A program made the position numbers and the translations under genes. Below are positions 33,785 to 42,918 of a DNA stretch of 64,000 bases, piece after piece. Positions within the stretch are counted from its first letter, which is position 1. Each line of letters opens with the position of its first letter. The notes beneath the pieces are model-generated. The model searched no databases. It saw only the letters and a list, made by a program, of their open reading frames with translations, and had not been told where the DNA came from. Location of the stretch: the NCBI GenBank assembly GCA_041916775.1, contig JAYRYZ010000014.1:1-64000 (forward strand), read 5' to 3'. Source of the DNA: UBA2357 sp041916775. GTDB lineage: Bacteria > Pseudomonadota > Gammaproteobacteria > Burkholderiales > Rhodocyclaceae.

Positions 33785-34981
33785 ATGAATTGTGTTGCGG
33801 GAAGCAAGATCGTCGTGGCCGTCTCCGGCGGCGTCGCGGCCTACAAGTCGGCGGAGTTGGTGCGCTTGCTGGTGAAGGCAGGGGCGGATGTGCATGTGGT
33901 GCTCACCGAAGCGGGTGCGCGTTTCGTGACTGCGGTGACCTTCCAGGCGCTGTCCGGCAATCGCGTCTGGTCGGATCTGTGGGATCCGCGCATGGACAAC
34001 AACATGGCGCACATCGATCTGTCGCGCGATGCGCGTGCGATCGTCATCGCGCCTGCGACCGCGGATGTGATGGCGCGCATCGCGCAGGGGCTCGCCGACG
34101 ACCTGCTGACCACGCTGTGCCTTGCGCGGGATTGCCCGTTGATCGTCGCGCCGGCGATGAACCGACAGATGTGGGAGAATCCCGCCACCCGGCGCAACGT
34201 GGCGCTGCTGCGAGAGGACGGCGTGGCGGTGTTCGGCCCGGACGCTGGCGAGCAGGCCTGCGGTGAGACCGGCATGGGCAGGATGCTCGAACCCGAGTTG
34301 TTGTTCGAGCGGCTGCTCGCGTTCTTTGCGGTGAAGAGTCTCGCCGGGCAGCGCGTGGTGATGACCGCCGGGCCGACCTTCGAGGCGATCGACCCGGTGC
34401 GCGGCATCACCAACACCAGTTCCGGCAAGATGGGCTATGCGCTCGCGCGCGCCTGCGTGCATGCCGGGGCGGAGGTAGTGCTGGTGAGCGGGCCGGTGTC
34501 GCTTTCCTGCCCGGACGGCGTGCGGCGGGTATCCGTGCGCAGCGCACTGGAGATGCGTGCTGCGGTCGTCGAGGCCTTGCCGGGCGCGAGCGTGTTCATC
34601 GGCGTTGCGGCCGTGGCCGACTACCGGCCGCTCGCGAGTGCCGAGCACAAGATCAAGAAGTCTGGCGACGACATGCAGATTGCGCTCACGCCCAACCCCG
34701 ACATCCTCGCCGAGGTCGCCGCGCGCCCGGATGCGCCGCTGTGCGTGGGCTTTGCGGCCGAGAGCCGCGACCTTGCCATCTATGCCGAAGGCAAGCGTCA
34801 GGCCAAGAAGCTGGATCTCGTGGTCGGCAACCTGGTGCAGGACGGGCTGGGAGGGGACGACAACACGGTGGTGCTCTACGATGCCGAGGGTGCGCACCCG
34901 CTGGCGCGGGCGCCCAAGGACGAGGTGGCGACGCGCATCGTCGCGCACCTTGCTGGCCTGCTTTCGAAACGATCTGCCTGA
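33785..34981 (+). CDS. coaBC: bifunctional phosphopantothenoylcysteine decarboxylase/synthetase
   Basis: This 398-residue CoaBC/Dfp makes 4'-phosphopantetheine for coenzyme A. The FMN-dependent CoaC half begins KIVVAVSGGVAAYKSAELV and has the PAMNRQMW motif and the ACGETGMGRM loop. The CoaB half contains GPTFEAIDPVRGITN and the KIKK synthetase segment. The start ATG at 33785 is chosen from the family; longer readings go into the radC region. It is followed by dut after 7 nt. Confidence 0.96.
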   Translation: MNCVAGSKIVVAVSGGVAAYKSAELVRLLVKAGADVHVVLTEAGARFVTAVTFQALSGNRVWSDLWDPRMDNNMAHIDLSRDARAIVIAPATADVMARIAQGLADDLLTTLCLARDCPLIVAPAMNRQMWENPATRRNVALLREDGVAVFGPDAGEQACGETGMGRMLEPELLFERLLAFFAVKSLAGQRVVMTAGPTFEAIDPVRGITNTSSGKMGYALARACVHAGAEVVLVSGPVSLSCPDGVRRVSVRSALEMRAAVVEALPGASVFIGVAAVADYRPLASAEHKIKKSGDDMQIALTPNPDILAEVAARPDAPLCVGFAAESRDLAIYAEGKRQAKKLDLVVGNLVQDGLGGDDNTVVLYDAEGAHPLARAPKDEVATRIVAHLAGLLSKRSA

Positions 34982-34988
34982 GGTTGCC

Positions 34989-35438
34989 ATGCACAGCATC
35001 GATGTGAAGATTCTCGACGCGCGCCTGCGCGAACACGCACCGGCCTATGCCACCCGCGGCGCTGCGGGGCTCGACCTGCGCGCCTGCCTGCCGGCGCCGC
35101 TCACGCTCTTTCCTGGCGAGACATCGCTGGTGCCGAGCGGGCTCGCGATCCATCTCGCCGACCCGGGCCTCGCCGCGATGATCCTGCCGCGCTCGGGCCT
35201 GGGCCACAAGCACGGCATCGTGCTGGGCAATCTCGTCGGTCTGATCGACTCCGACTATCAGGGGCAGATCTTCGTCTCGGTGTGGAACCGTGGCCGCGAG
35301 CCGTTCACGATCCAGCCGATGGAGCGGATCGCGCAGATGGTGGTGGTGCCGGTGCTGCAGGTGCATTGCAACATCGTCGACGATTTCGCTGCCAGCGAAC
35401 GTGGCGACGGCGGCTTCGGTAGCACGGGCAAGCATTGA
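34989..35438 (+). CDS. dut: dUTP diphosphatase
   Basis: The 149-residue trimeric dUTPase hydrolyses dUTP to dUMP. All five motifs are present: AGLDLRA, PRSGLG, NLVGLIDSDYQG, ERIAQM and the C-terminal RGDGGFGSTGKH arm. The coaBC-dut order is standard. The stop overlaps the next gene's ATG by 4 nt. Confidence 0.97.
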   Translation: MHSIDVKILDARLREHAPAYATRGAAGLDLRACLPAPLTLFPGETSLVPSGLAIHLADPGLAAMILPRSGLGHKHGIVLGNLVGLIDSDYQGQIFVSVWNRGREPFTIQPMERIAQMVVVPVLQVHCNIVDDFAASERGDGGFGSTGKH

Positions 35439-35887
35439 TGACGGCGCGGCCCGGGGTGCCGGTCGGCGTGCATGTGCTGCTCGAGCGCGAGGACGGCGCG
35501 GTGCTGCTGATGCGCCGTGCCGGCACCGGCTTCTTCGATGGGCTGTACAGCCTGCCGGGCGGGCATCTCGAGGCGGGGGAGGCGATCGCCGACACCGCGC
35601 GGCGGGAGATTCGGGAGGAGTTGGGTGTAGAGATCGACGTGCCGGATCTCGGCTATCTCGGCGTCGTGCATCGACGCTCCGACACCAACCGCATCGAGTT
35701 CTTCATGCGCACGGCGCGCTGGCGCAACGTGCCGCACATCGCCGAACCCGACAAGTGCGATGCGCTCGAATGGTGCCTGCCGTCGGCGCTGCCGGAGAAC
35801 ACCGTGCCCTACATCCGCGCGGCGCTCGCGCAGGCGCAGCCGCCCTGGTTCATGGAGTGCGGCTGGGGCGACATCAAGCCGGCCTGA
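35435..35887 (+). CDS. Nudix hydrolase (MutT-like)
   Basis: This 150-residue protein has a complete Nudix box: GGHLEAGEAIADTARREIRE then ELG. It would hydrolyse a nucleoside diphosphate linked to another moiety; the substrate is unknown. It is translationally coupled to dut (ATGA overlap), so a nucleotide-sanitising role is plausible. Its last 14 nt overlap the end of convergent aceK. Confidence 0.9.
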   Translation: MMTARPGVPVGVHVLLEREDGAVLLMRRAGTGFFDGLYSLPGGHLEAGEAIADTARREIREELGVEIDVPDLGYLGVVHRRSDTNRIEFFMRTARWRNVPHIAEPDKCDALEWCLPSALPENTVPYIRAALAQAQPPWFMECGWGDIKPA

Positions 35888-37640
35888 AGAGCTCCGGAAA
35901 CAGCGCCCTGAAGCGCATCTCCACCGGATACGGGAAGAAGTCCTCGACGTGGCCGCTGCGGATCGAGGCCTGGGCGTTCTGCCAGAACGCAGGCGACAGC
36001 AGGTCGCGGTGATGCTTCATGAAGGCCTTGCGGATACGCGGATTGCTCAGCAGGAAGGTCGCGAACTCCTCCGGAAACACGTCCAGCGGCCCCGCCGAGT
36101 ACCAGGCTTCGCCCGACATTTCCATCTCGGGGTAGGGCGCGGGCGGAATTCTGCGGAAGTTCATGTCGGTCATGTACTCGATCTCGTCGTAGTCGTAGAA
36201 CACGACCCGGCCGTAGCGTGTGACGCCGAAGTTCTTCCACAGCATGTCGCCCGGGAAGATGTTGGCGATCGCGAGCTCGCGGATCGCGTTGCCGTACTCG
36301 CGCACCGCCTGCTCGGTCTCCGCGTCGGCGGCTTTCTCCAGCACCATGTTGAGCGGGGTCATCCTGCGCTCGATATAGAGATGCTTGATGATCAGCGAAT
36401 CGCCCTCGATCTCGAACGCGCTCGGCGCGAGGCTGCGCAGCTCCTCCATCAGCTCGGGGTGAAAGCGCGACAGGGGCAGTGCGGCGTAGGAGAATTCCAG
36501 CGTGTCCGCCATCCGTCCGACGCGGTCGACATGCTTCACCATCAGGTACTTGCGCTTCACCGTGCTGCGGTCCATGTTCTTCGAGCTGCCGAACACGTCC
36601 TTGATGATCTTGAACACGTAAGGGTAGGACGGCAGCGTGAACACCAGCATCACCAGCCCGCGGATGCCCGGCGCAATGATGAACTGGTCGTTCGAATGGC
36701 GCAGGTGCGAGACAAGGTCGCGGAAGAACATCGTCTTGCCCTGCTTGCCCAGCCCGAGCATGGTGTAGAGCTCGCTGCGCGGCTTGTTCGGCATGATCGC
36801 GCGCAGGAACTGCACATAGCCGGACGGCACCTCCATATCCACCATGAAGTAAGCGCGCGACAGCGAGAACAGCACCGAGATGCGCCACGGGTCGAGCAGC
36901 AGGGTGTCGATGTAGAGCCTGCCGCCGTCGTTGTGGCGCACTGCGAGCGCGAACGGAAACTCCTGGTAGCCGTTCACGCCGCGGCCGATGATGTAGGCCG
37001 TCTTGTTGCGGTAGAACGCCGAGTACAGGACCTGCAGCTGGCAATTGACCTCCATCGCCGGCCAAGTGCCGCCGACATGGGCTTGTGCCACGCGCAGCAT
37101 GCAGTCGATGTCGCGGTCCAGGTCCTCGAACGGGCGCTGCCAGTCGAAGTCCTCGACGATGCGCCGCAAGGTCGCGCGCATGCCGCCTTCCTGCGGGTAG
37201 TAGCTGCTGTAGACCGGGGGGTAGGCGTCGATGTATTCGGTGCTGATCGCGGGGCGGGCGAAGATGTAGTCGTTGTTGAAGTAGCTGCGATGCAGGATCT
37301 TGGTGGTGACCGAGTTGAAGAAGGTCTCCGCGAGCTCGGGCTGGCGGTGGTTGATCAGCATGCCGATGAAATGCAGCTTGACCTGCTGCCAGGTTGCGTC
37401 GTCGAGCGAGTCGGCATCGAACTCGTCGTGCAGGCGTTGCGCGGTCTCGTTCACCCGGTCGTCATAGAACTGCACGCGCTCGCGTACCGCATCCAGCTGG
37501 GCCTGCCATTCGGCTGCCTCGAAGTACTCCTTTGCGCGCCGGGATGTCTCGCGGAAGATCCGGTAGTGCTTGTTGAAACCTTCGATCAGCGCGTACGCGA
37601 TCGCCTGTGCAACCGGGCTTTCGCCCGAGGGGGTATCCAT
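35874..37640 (-). CDS. aceK: isocitrate dehydrogenase kinase/phosphatase
   Basis: AceK reversibly phosphorylates isocitrate dehydrogenase, which sets flux between the TCA cycle and the glyoxylate shunt. The 588-residue protein has the AceK regulatory N-terminal half and a kinase half with the APGIRGLVMLVF loop, VFKIIKD (Lys) and the catalytic GDMLWKNFGVT block with FYDYDE. It is divergent from icd, its substrate gene, rather than in an aceBAK operon. Confidence 0.97.
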   Translation of the reverse strand: MDTPSGESPVAQAIAYALIEGFNKHYRIFRETSRRAKEYFEAAEWQAQLDAVRERVQFYDDRVNETAQRLHDEFDADSLDDATWQQVKLHFIGMLINHRQPELAETFFNSVTTKILHRSYFNNDYIFARPAISTEYIDAYPPVYSSYYPQEGGMRATLRRIVEDFDWQRPFEDLDRDIDCMLRVAQAHVGGTWPAMEVNCQLQVLYSAFYRNKTAYIIGRGVNGYQEFPFALAVRHNDGGRLYIDTLLLDPWRISVLFSLSRAYFMVDMEVPSGYVQFLRAIMPNKPRSELYTMLGLGKQGKTMFFRDLVSHLRHSNDQFIIAPGIRGLVMLVFTLPSYPYVFKIIKDVFGSSKNMDRSTVKRKYLMVKHVDRVGRMADTLEFSYAALPLSRFHPELMEELRSLAPSAFEIEGDSLIIKHLYIERRMTPLNMVLEKAADAETEQAVREYGNAIRELAIANIFPGDMLWKNFGVTRYGRVVFYDYDEIEYMTDMNFRRIPPAPYPEMEMSGEAWYSAGPLDVFPEEFATFLLSNPRIRKAFMKHHRDLLSPAFWQNAQASIRSGHVEDFFPYPVEMRFRALFPELFRPA

Positions 37641-37894
37641 TGGCGCCTCCTGCGGTCCTGTGGCGGACGGGTGCGGTGCAGGTCAATACATGCCAAAAGT
37701 GTAGCATCGGCAGCGCCGCGGCTGCGTCACCCCGGCGCGCCCGGCGCAGCGCTGCCGCGCTTTCGGAGCGCCGCGCTTTCGGCGCATAATCAGGCGCCGA
37801 ACCATGGGCCGAGCCGCATCCGGCGGCACGCACTCCCGGGCTTCGCGCGTCCGGCCCGGACCCAGCATCATCCAATTCATCTTCAGGAGGTGGA

Positions 37895-39139
<1,245 letters not shown>

Positions 39140-39177
39140 TGCCCGACCGGCCGGGGTTGCCCGGCACATGCACCCTG

Positions 39178-39203
39178 CAAGGCCCCCGTACATGGGGGCC
39201 TTG
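39178..39203. terminator. bidirectional hairpin between icd and uspA
   Basis: A perfect 10-bp stem (CAAGGCCCCC at 39178-39187 with 39194-39203) and a 6-nt loop lie between the convergent icd and universal stress gene ends. Confidence 0.8.
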
Positions 39204-39221
39204 TTCCTTGCAGTGCCTGAT

Positions 39222-39674
39222 TCAGTGCGCTCGCACGATCAGCACCGAGATGCTGACCTTGCGCAGTACGTTCTCGGCGACGCTGCCGAGCAGCAGGCGG
39301 CGCATGCCGCGGCGGCCGTGCGAGCCCATCACCAGCAGGTCGGCGCCGGAGACCTCCACCGCATGTGCGATCTGGTCTGCGGCATGCTGGTCGGGCGAGG
39401 CGAGCAGCCGGTGGGTGGCCTCGATGCCCGAATCACGTGCCTTGCCGACCGATTCCGCGAGCAGCGATTCGCCGCTGTCGAGGAGCGCCTGTTCCAACTC
39501 CTCGGTATGGGCGAGCACCGCGCCGTGACGGTTGAAGGCCTGCAGCAGGGACTCGTCCACCGCGTGCGCGATATCGAGCTTCGCGTTGTGGAGCAGCGCG
39601 AGCGCGATCGCCTCATCGAGCGCCTTGCGGGATGTCAGGCTGTCATCGACCGCCACCAGTATGTGCTTGTACAT
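39222..39674 (-). CDS. uspA: universal stress protein UspA family
   Basis: The 150-residue Usp domain begins MYKHILVAVDDSLTS and contains the ATP-binding pattern GSHGRRGMRRLLLGSVAENV near the C-terminus, so it is probably an ATP-binding member. The start ATG 39674 follows the family. It is convergent with icd and divergent from the DUF4212/symporter operon. Confidence 0.92.
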   Translation of the reverse strand: MYKHILVAVDDSLTSRKALDEAIALALLHNAKLDIAHAVDESLLQAFNRHGAVLAHTEELEQALLDSGESLLAESVGKARDSGIEATHRLLASPDQHAADQIAHAVEVSGADLLVMGSHGRRGMRRLLLGSVAENVLRKVSISVLIVRAH

Positions 39675-39927
39675 CGGCTCTCCTCGTTCAGTGCGGGTGT
39701 GACCGTGAGCCGCCAGGATGTGGAGCGGCGGAGCATCGGCGTGCGAAACGATCATGCAGCAAGGCCCGTTTCCCGGCAAGCAGGCCCGCAGACCGCTGCC
39801 AGTCAGAGAAGTTTAGCTTTCTGTAAGAAACGCGTAAGTCGGTACGCCTAAGATAAAGGTGCTGTATATGGGCAGTAGCGGGTCTTATTCAATGAGGCCC
39901 GCAATCACTTTCGGGAGAGGAGACTCT

Positions 39928-40185
39928 ATGGAAAACAACAATCCGTCAGGGTACTGGGGCACGGTGCTCGGATTGCTGACCAAGATCATGATCATCTGGT
40001 TCTTGGTCTCGTTCGGCGCAGGCATCCTGTTCGCACCGGCACTCAACAGCATCCACCTCGGTGGTTATCCGTTGGGTTTCTGGTTTGCACACCAGGGATC
40101 CATCTACGTCTTCATCGCGCTGATTTTCTGGTACGCGAAGAAGATGGGTGACATCGACCGTCAGTTCGACGTTCACGAAGAATAA
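39928..40185 (+). CDS. DUF4212 small membrane subunit of a sodium:solute symporter
   Basis: The 85-residue protein has two transmembrane helices and the DUF4212 pattern: YWGTVLGLLTKIMIIWFLVS, then LGGYPLGFWFAHQGSIYVFI, ending FDVHEE. Such proteins precede an SSS-family permease and are assumed to be its small partner. I chose ATG 39928 because GGGAGAGGAG lies upstream. The symporter starts 12 nt after it. Confidence 0.9.
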   Translation: MENNNPSGYWGTVLGLLTKIMIIWFLVSFGAGILFAPALNSIHLGGYPLGFWFAHQGSIYVFIALIFWYAKKMGDIDRQFDVHEE

Positions 40186-40197
40186 TCAGGGGGATAC

Positions 40198-42054
40198 ATG
40201 GATCTTCAAACAATGACCTACCTGGTGGTCGGCGCGTCCTTCGCGCTGTACATCGGGATCGCCATCTGGGCGCGCGCTGGTAGCACCAGCGAGTTCTATG
40301 CCGCGGGCGGCAGTGTGCACCCGATCACCAACGGCATGGCCACGGCGGCTGACTGGATGTCGGCAGCTTCCTTCATCTCCATGGCCGGCCTGATCGCCAA
40401 CATGGGTTACGGCGGCGGCCTGTTCCTGATGGGCTGGACCGGTGGTTACGTGCTGCTGGCGATGCTGCTGGCACCGTACCTGCGCAAGTTCGGCAAGTTC
40501 ACCGTGCCGCAGTTCATCGGCGACCGCTTCTACTCGCAGACGGCTTCGACGGTGGCGGTGATCTGCCTTCTGACCGCATCGCTGACCTACATCATCGGCC
40601 AGATGACCGGCGTGGGCGTGGCGTTCTCGCGCTTCCTCGGCGTGTCGAGCGAAACCGGTATCTACCTCGGTATGGCGATCGTGTTCATGTACGCGGTGTT
40701 CGGCGGCATGAAGGGCATCACCTACACCCAAGTTGCTCAGTACATCGTGCTGATCGCGGCCTACCTGGTTCCGGCGATCTTCATCTCGCTGCAACTTACC
40801 GGCAACCCGCTGCCGCAGCTTGGGCTGGGTAGCTCCATCGTCGGTACCGACCAGTCGCTGCTCTCCAAGCTCGACCAAGTGGTGGTGGATCTCGGCTTCG
40901 GCCAATACACCACGACGACCGCGGGCAGCACGCTCAACATGTTCGCCTACACCTTGTCGCTGATGATCGGTACTGCGGGCCTGCCGCACGTCATCATGCG
41001 ATTCTTCACCGTCCCGACGGTGAAGGACGCGCGTAGCTCGGCCGGTTGGGCACTGGTGTTCATCGCCCTGCTGTACACCACTGCGCCTGCGGTGGCCGCG
41101 ATGGCCAAGCTGAACCTGCACGCCACGGTGAACTCCGCGGTTGGCCTCGAGACCGACGCCAACGGCCGCATGGTGGTGAACCCTGAAACCGTCAAGGCCC
41201 GTGGTGATCTGTACGCTGCTGACGCCAGCCTGGTGTACGAAGAGCGTCCGGACTGGATGAAGCGCTGGGAAAAGACCGGCCTCCTGAAGTTCGAGGACAA
41301 GAACGGCGACGGCCGCATCCAGTTCTACAACGACAAGACCGCGAATGCCGAAGCCAAGGCCAAGGCCGAAGCAGCCGGCTGGAAGGGCAGCGAGCTGACG
41401 GTGAACGCCGACATCATGGTGATGGCGAACCCGGAAATCGCGCTGCTGCCCAACTGGGTGATCGCGCTGGTGGCCGCGGGTGGTCTGGCGGCTGCACTGT
41501 CGACCGCTGCCGGTCTGCTGATGGCGATCTCGTCGGCGGTGTCGCATGACCTGGTGAAGGGTGTGTTCGCGCCGAACATCAGCGAGAAGAACGAGCTGCT
41601 CGCCGGCAAGATCTCGATGGCAGTGGCGATCGTGATCGCAGGCTACCTCGGTCTCAACCCGCCGGGCTTCGCGGCCGGTACGGTTGCGCTGGCCTTCGGT
41701 ATCGCCGCCTCCTCGCTGTTCCCGGCGATCATGATGGGCATCTTCTCCAAGAAGATGAACCGTGAAGGCGCGATCGCGGGCATGCTGTCCGGCCTGTTTG
41801 TCACCCTGTTCTACGTGTTTGCGCACAAGGGTATCTTCTTCATCAAGGGGACCGAGTTCGTCGACATGATCGGTGGTCCGAACAGCTTCTTCGGCATCAC
41901 GCCGGAAGCCTTCGGTGCAATCGGTGCGCTGGTGAACTTCATCGTCGCCTTCGCGGTGGATAAGGTCACCAAGGAGCCGCCGGAGCACATCCAGCACATG
42001 GTCGAAGCCGTGCGTATCCCGCGTGGTTCCAAGGCTGTGGATGGTGCGCACTAA
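40198..42054 (+). CDS. sodium:solute symporter family permease (probable acetate/monocarboxylate carrier)
   Basis: This 618-residue SSS-family protein (VC_2705-like subfamily) has about 13 transmembrane segments. The early block EFYAAGGSVHPITNGMATAADWMSAASF is typical of ActP-like permeases. A soluble loop of about 110 residues (roughly 315-425) contains DKNGDGRI at 367-374, an EF-hand-type calcium loop. It follows the DUF4212 subunit gene. The acetate role is inferred from the subfamily and from the surrounding icd, aceK and glcB genes. Confidence 0.88.
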   Translation: MDLQTMTYLVVGASFALYIGIAIWARAGSTSEFYAAGGSVHPITNGMATAADWMSAASFISMAGLIANMGYGGGLFLMGWTGGYVLLAMLLAPYLRKFGKFTVPQFIGDRFYSQTASTVAVICLLTASLTYIIGQMTGVGVAFSRFLGVSSETGIYLGMAIVFMYAVFGGMKGITYTQVAQYIVLIAAYLVPAIFISLQLTGNPLPQLGLGSSIVGTDQSLLSKLDQVVVDLGFGQYTTTTAGSTLNMFAYTLSLMIGTAGLPHVIMRFFTVPTVKDARSSAGWALVFIALLYTTAPAVAAMAKLNLHATVNSAVGLETDANGRMVVNPETVKARGDLYAADASLVYEERPDWMKRWEKTGLLKFEDKNGDGRIQFYNDKTANAEAKAKAEAAGWKGSELTVNADIMVMANPEIALLPNWVIALVAAGGLAAALSTAAGLLMAISSAVSHDLVKGVFAPNISEKNELLAGKISMAVAIVIAGYLGLNPPGFAAGTVALAFGIAASSLFPAIMMGIFSKKMNREGAIAGMLSGLFVTLFYVFAHKGIFFIKGTEFVDMIGGPNSFFGITPEAFGAIGALVNFIVAFAVDKVTKEPPEHIQHMVEAVRIPRGSKAVDGAH

Positions 42055-42117
42055 GCGCTAGCAGCAATCAGGATCGGGCCCTACCCCGGAACAGCCGGGA
42101 AAGGGCCCGGGACGAGG

Positions 42118-42151
42118 CCCCGCCAGAACGCTTGGCGGGGCTTTTCTTTTG
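42118..42151 (+). terminator. rho-independent terminator after the symporter
   Basis: A 9-bp stem (GCCCCGCCA at 42118-42126 with 42134-42142) is followed by TTTTCTTTT. Confidence 0.88.
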
Positions 42152-42196
42152 TGGCATGGTGGTTTTCGGGCGATATGGCCCGACTGGGAGTCGAGA

Positions 42197-42586
42197 ATGA
42201 CATCAATGGCGCCAACCGCTCATATGGCGATGACGTGGATCCTTTTTCTTGCGCTCTTTCCAATGGCGTTTTTCTGGCTGCGCAGGGCCTGGAGGATCAT
42301 CGTCAAGCGCGATTTCTCCGAGGTCGCCTTGAAGCGCGGCGATCCTCCGCCCAACCCGCAACGCTGGGCGCCATTCACGCTGGCGATCAACCTGATCGCG
42401 GGCGTGGTCGTGGTCTGCGTCATCCTCGGTATCGTCATGGGGGTGCTTGCATACGAAACCTGGACCGCGATCGCGGGTGGCACGATCTGGTGCAAGTTTT
42501 TCGCCGACTATGCCTTGAGCCGCACGGCCCATCCGATGGTGGTCAAGAAACCGGCGGCAGAGAAACCCGGCGAAGCGGCAAAATAG
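42197..42586 (+). CDS. hypothetical two-TM membrane protein
   Basis: This 129-residue protein from ATG 42197 has two hydrophobic segments (WILFLALFPMAFFWL and LIAGVVVVCVILGIVMGVL) and a lysine/proline-rich cytoplasmic tail ending KKPAAEKPGEAAK. I do not recognise a family. Upstream in-frame ATG 42149 overlaps the terminator and is less likely. It lies after the symporter terminator and is convergent with an orphan DUF4212 gene 51 nt away. Confidence 0.65.
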   Translation: MTSMAPTAHMAMTWILFLALFPMAFFWLRRAWRIIVKRDFSEVALKRGDPPPNPQRWAPFTLAINLIAGVVVVCVILGIVMGVLAYETWTAIAGGTIWCKFFADYALSRTAHPMVVKKPAAEKPGEAAK

Positions 42587-42637
42587 CCGACTCCTTGCGA
42601 GCGGGCTGCCGAGGTTCCCGAATAGATCTGGACGCCC

Positions 42638-42904
42638 TCAGTGCGGGCGTTTCTCACCGGCGCCGAAGGCGCGGTCGAGCCGGTTCATCAGCACCACGTG
42701 GATGCCGATGATTACAAGGTACAGCAGCAGGATGCCTTGCGCGAACAGGTAGAACGCCAGTGGGAAGCCCAGGAAGCTGACCTGGTTGAGGTCGGCGGCG
42801 AACCACGCCGCGAGGAAGGTCACCAGAAACCAGATCGCGAGCAGGCTCGCGGAGAGGATTCTGGTGTATCGCCAGTAGGCCCGGTGCTTCTCGGTGAGCT
42901 TCAT
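42638..42904 (-). CDS. DUF4212 family small membrane protein, orphan copy
   Basis: The 88-residue protein has two transmembrane helices and the DUF4212 layout: HRAYWRYTRILSASLLAIWF, FAADLNQVSFLGFPLAFYLF, then a short basic tail. It resembles the 39.9-kb DUF4212 protein, but no symporter gene follows; the only neighbour on its strand is the EF-G-like gene, 14 nt upstream. It may act with the symporter at 40.2 kb or be a remnant of a second pair. Confidence 0.85.
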   Translation of the reverse strand: MKLTEKHRAYWRYTRILSASLLAIWFLVTFLAAWFAADLNQVSFLGFPLAFYLFAQGILLLYLVIIGIHVVLMNRLDRAFGAGEKRPH

Positions 42905-42918
42905 GGCGTCTCCCGGGC

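Noticed and set aside
40186..42051. 621-residue frame on the minus strand
   Set aside because: It is antisense to the symporter; the His/Arg-rich composition is not protein-like.
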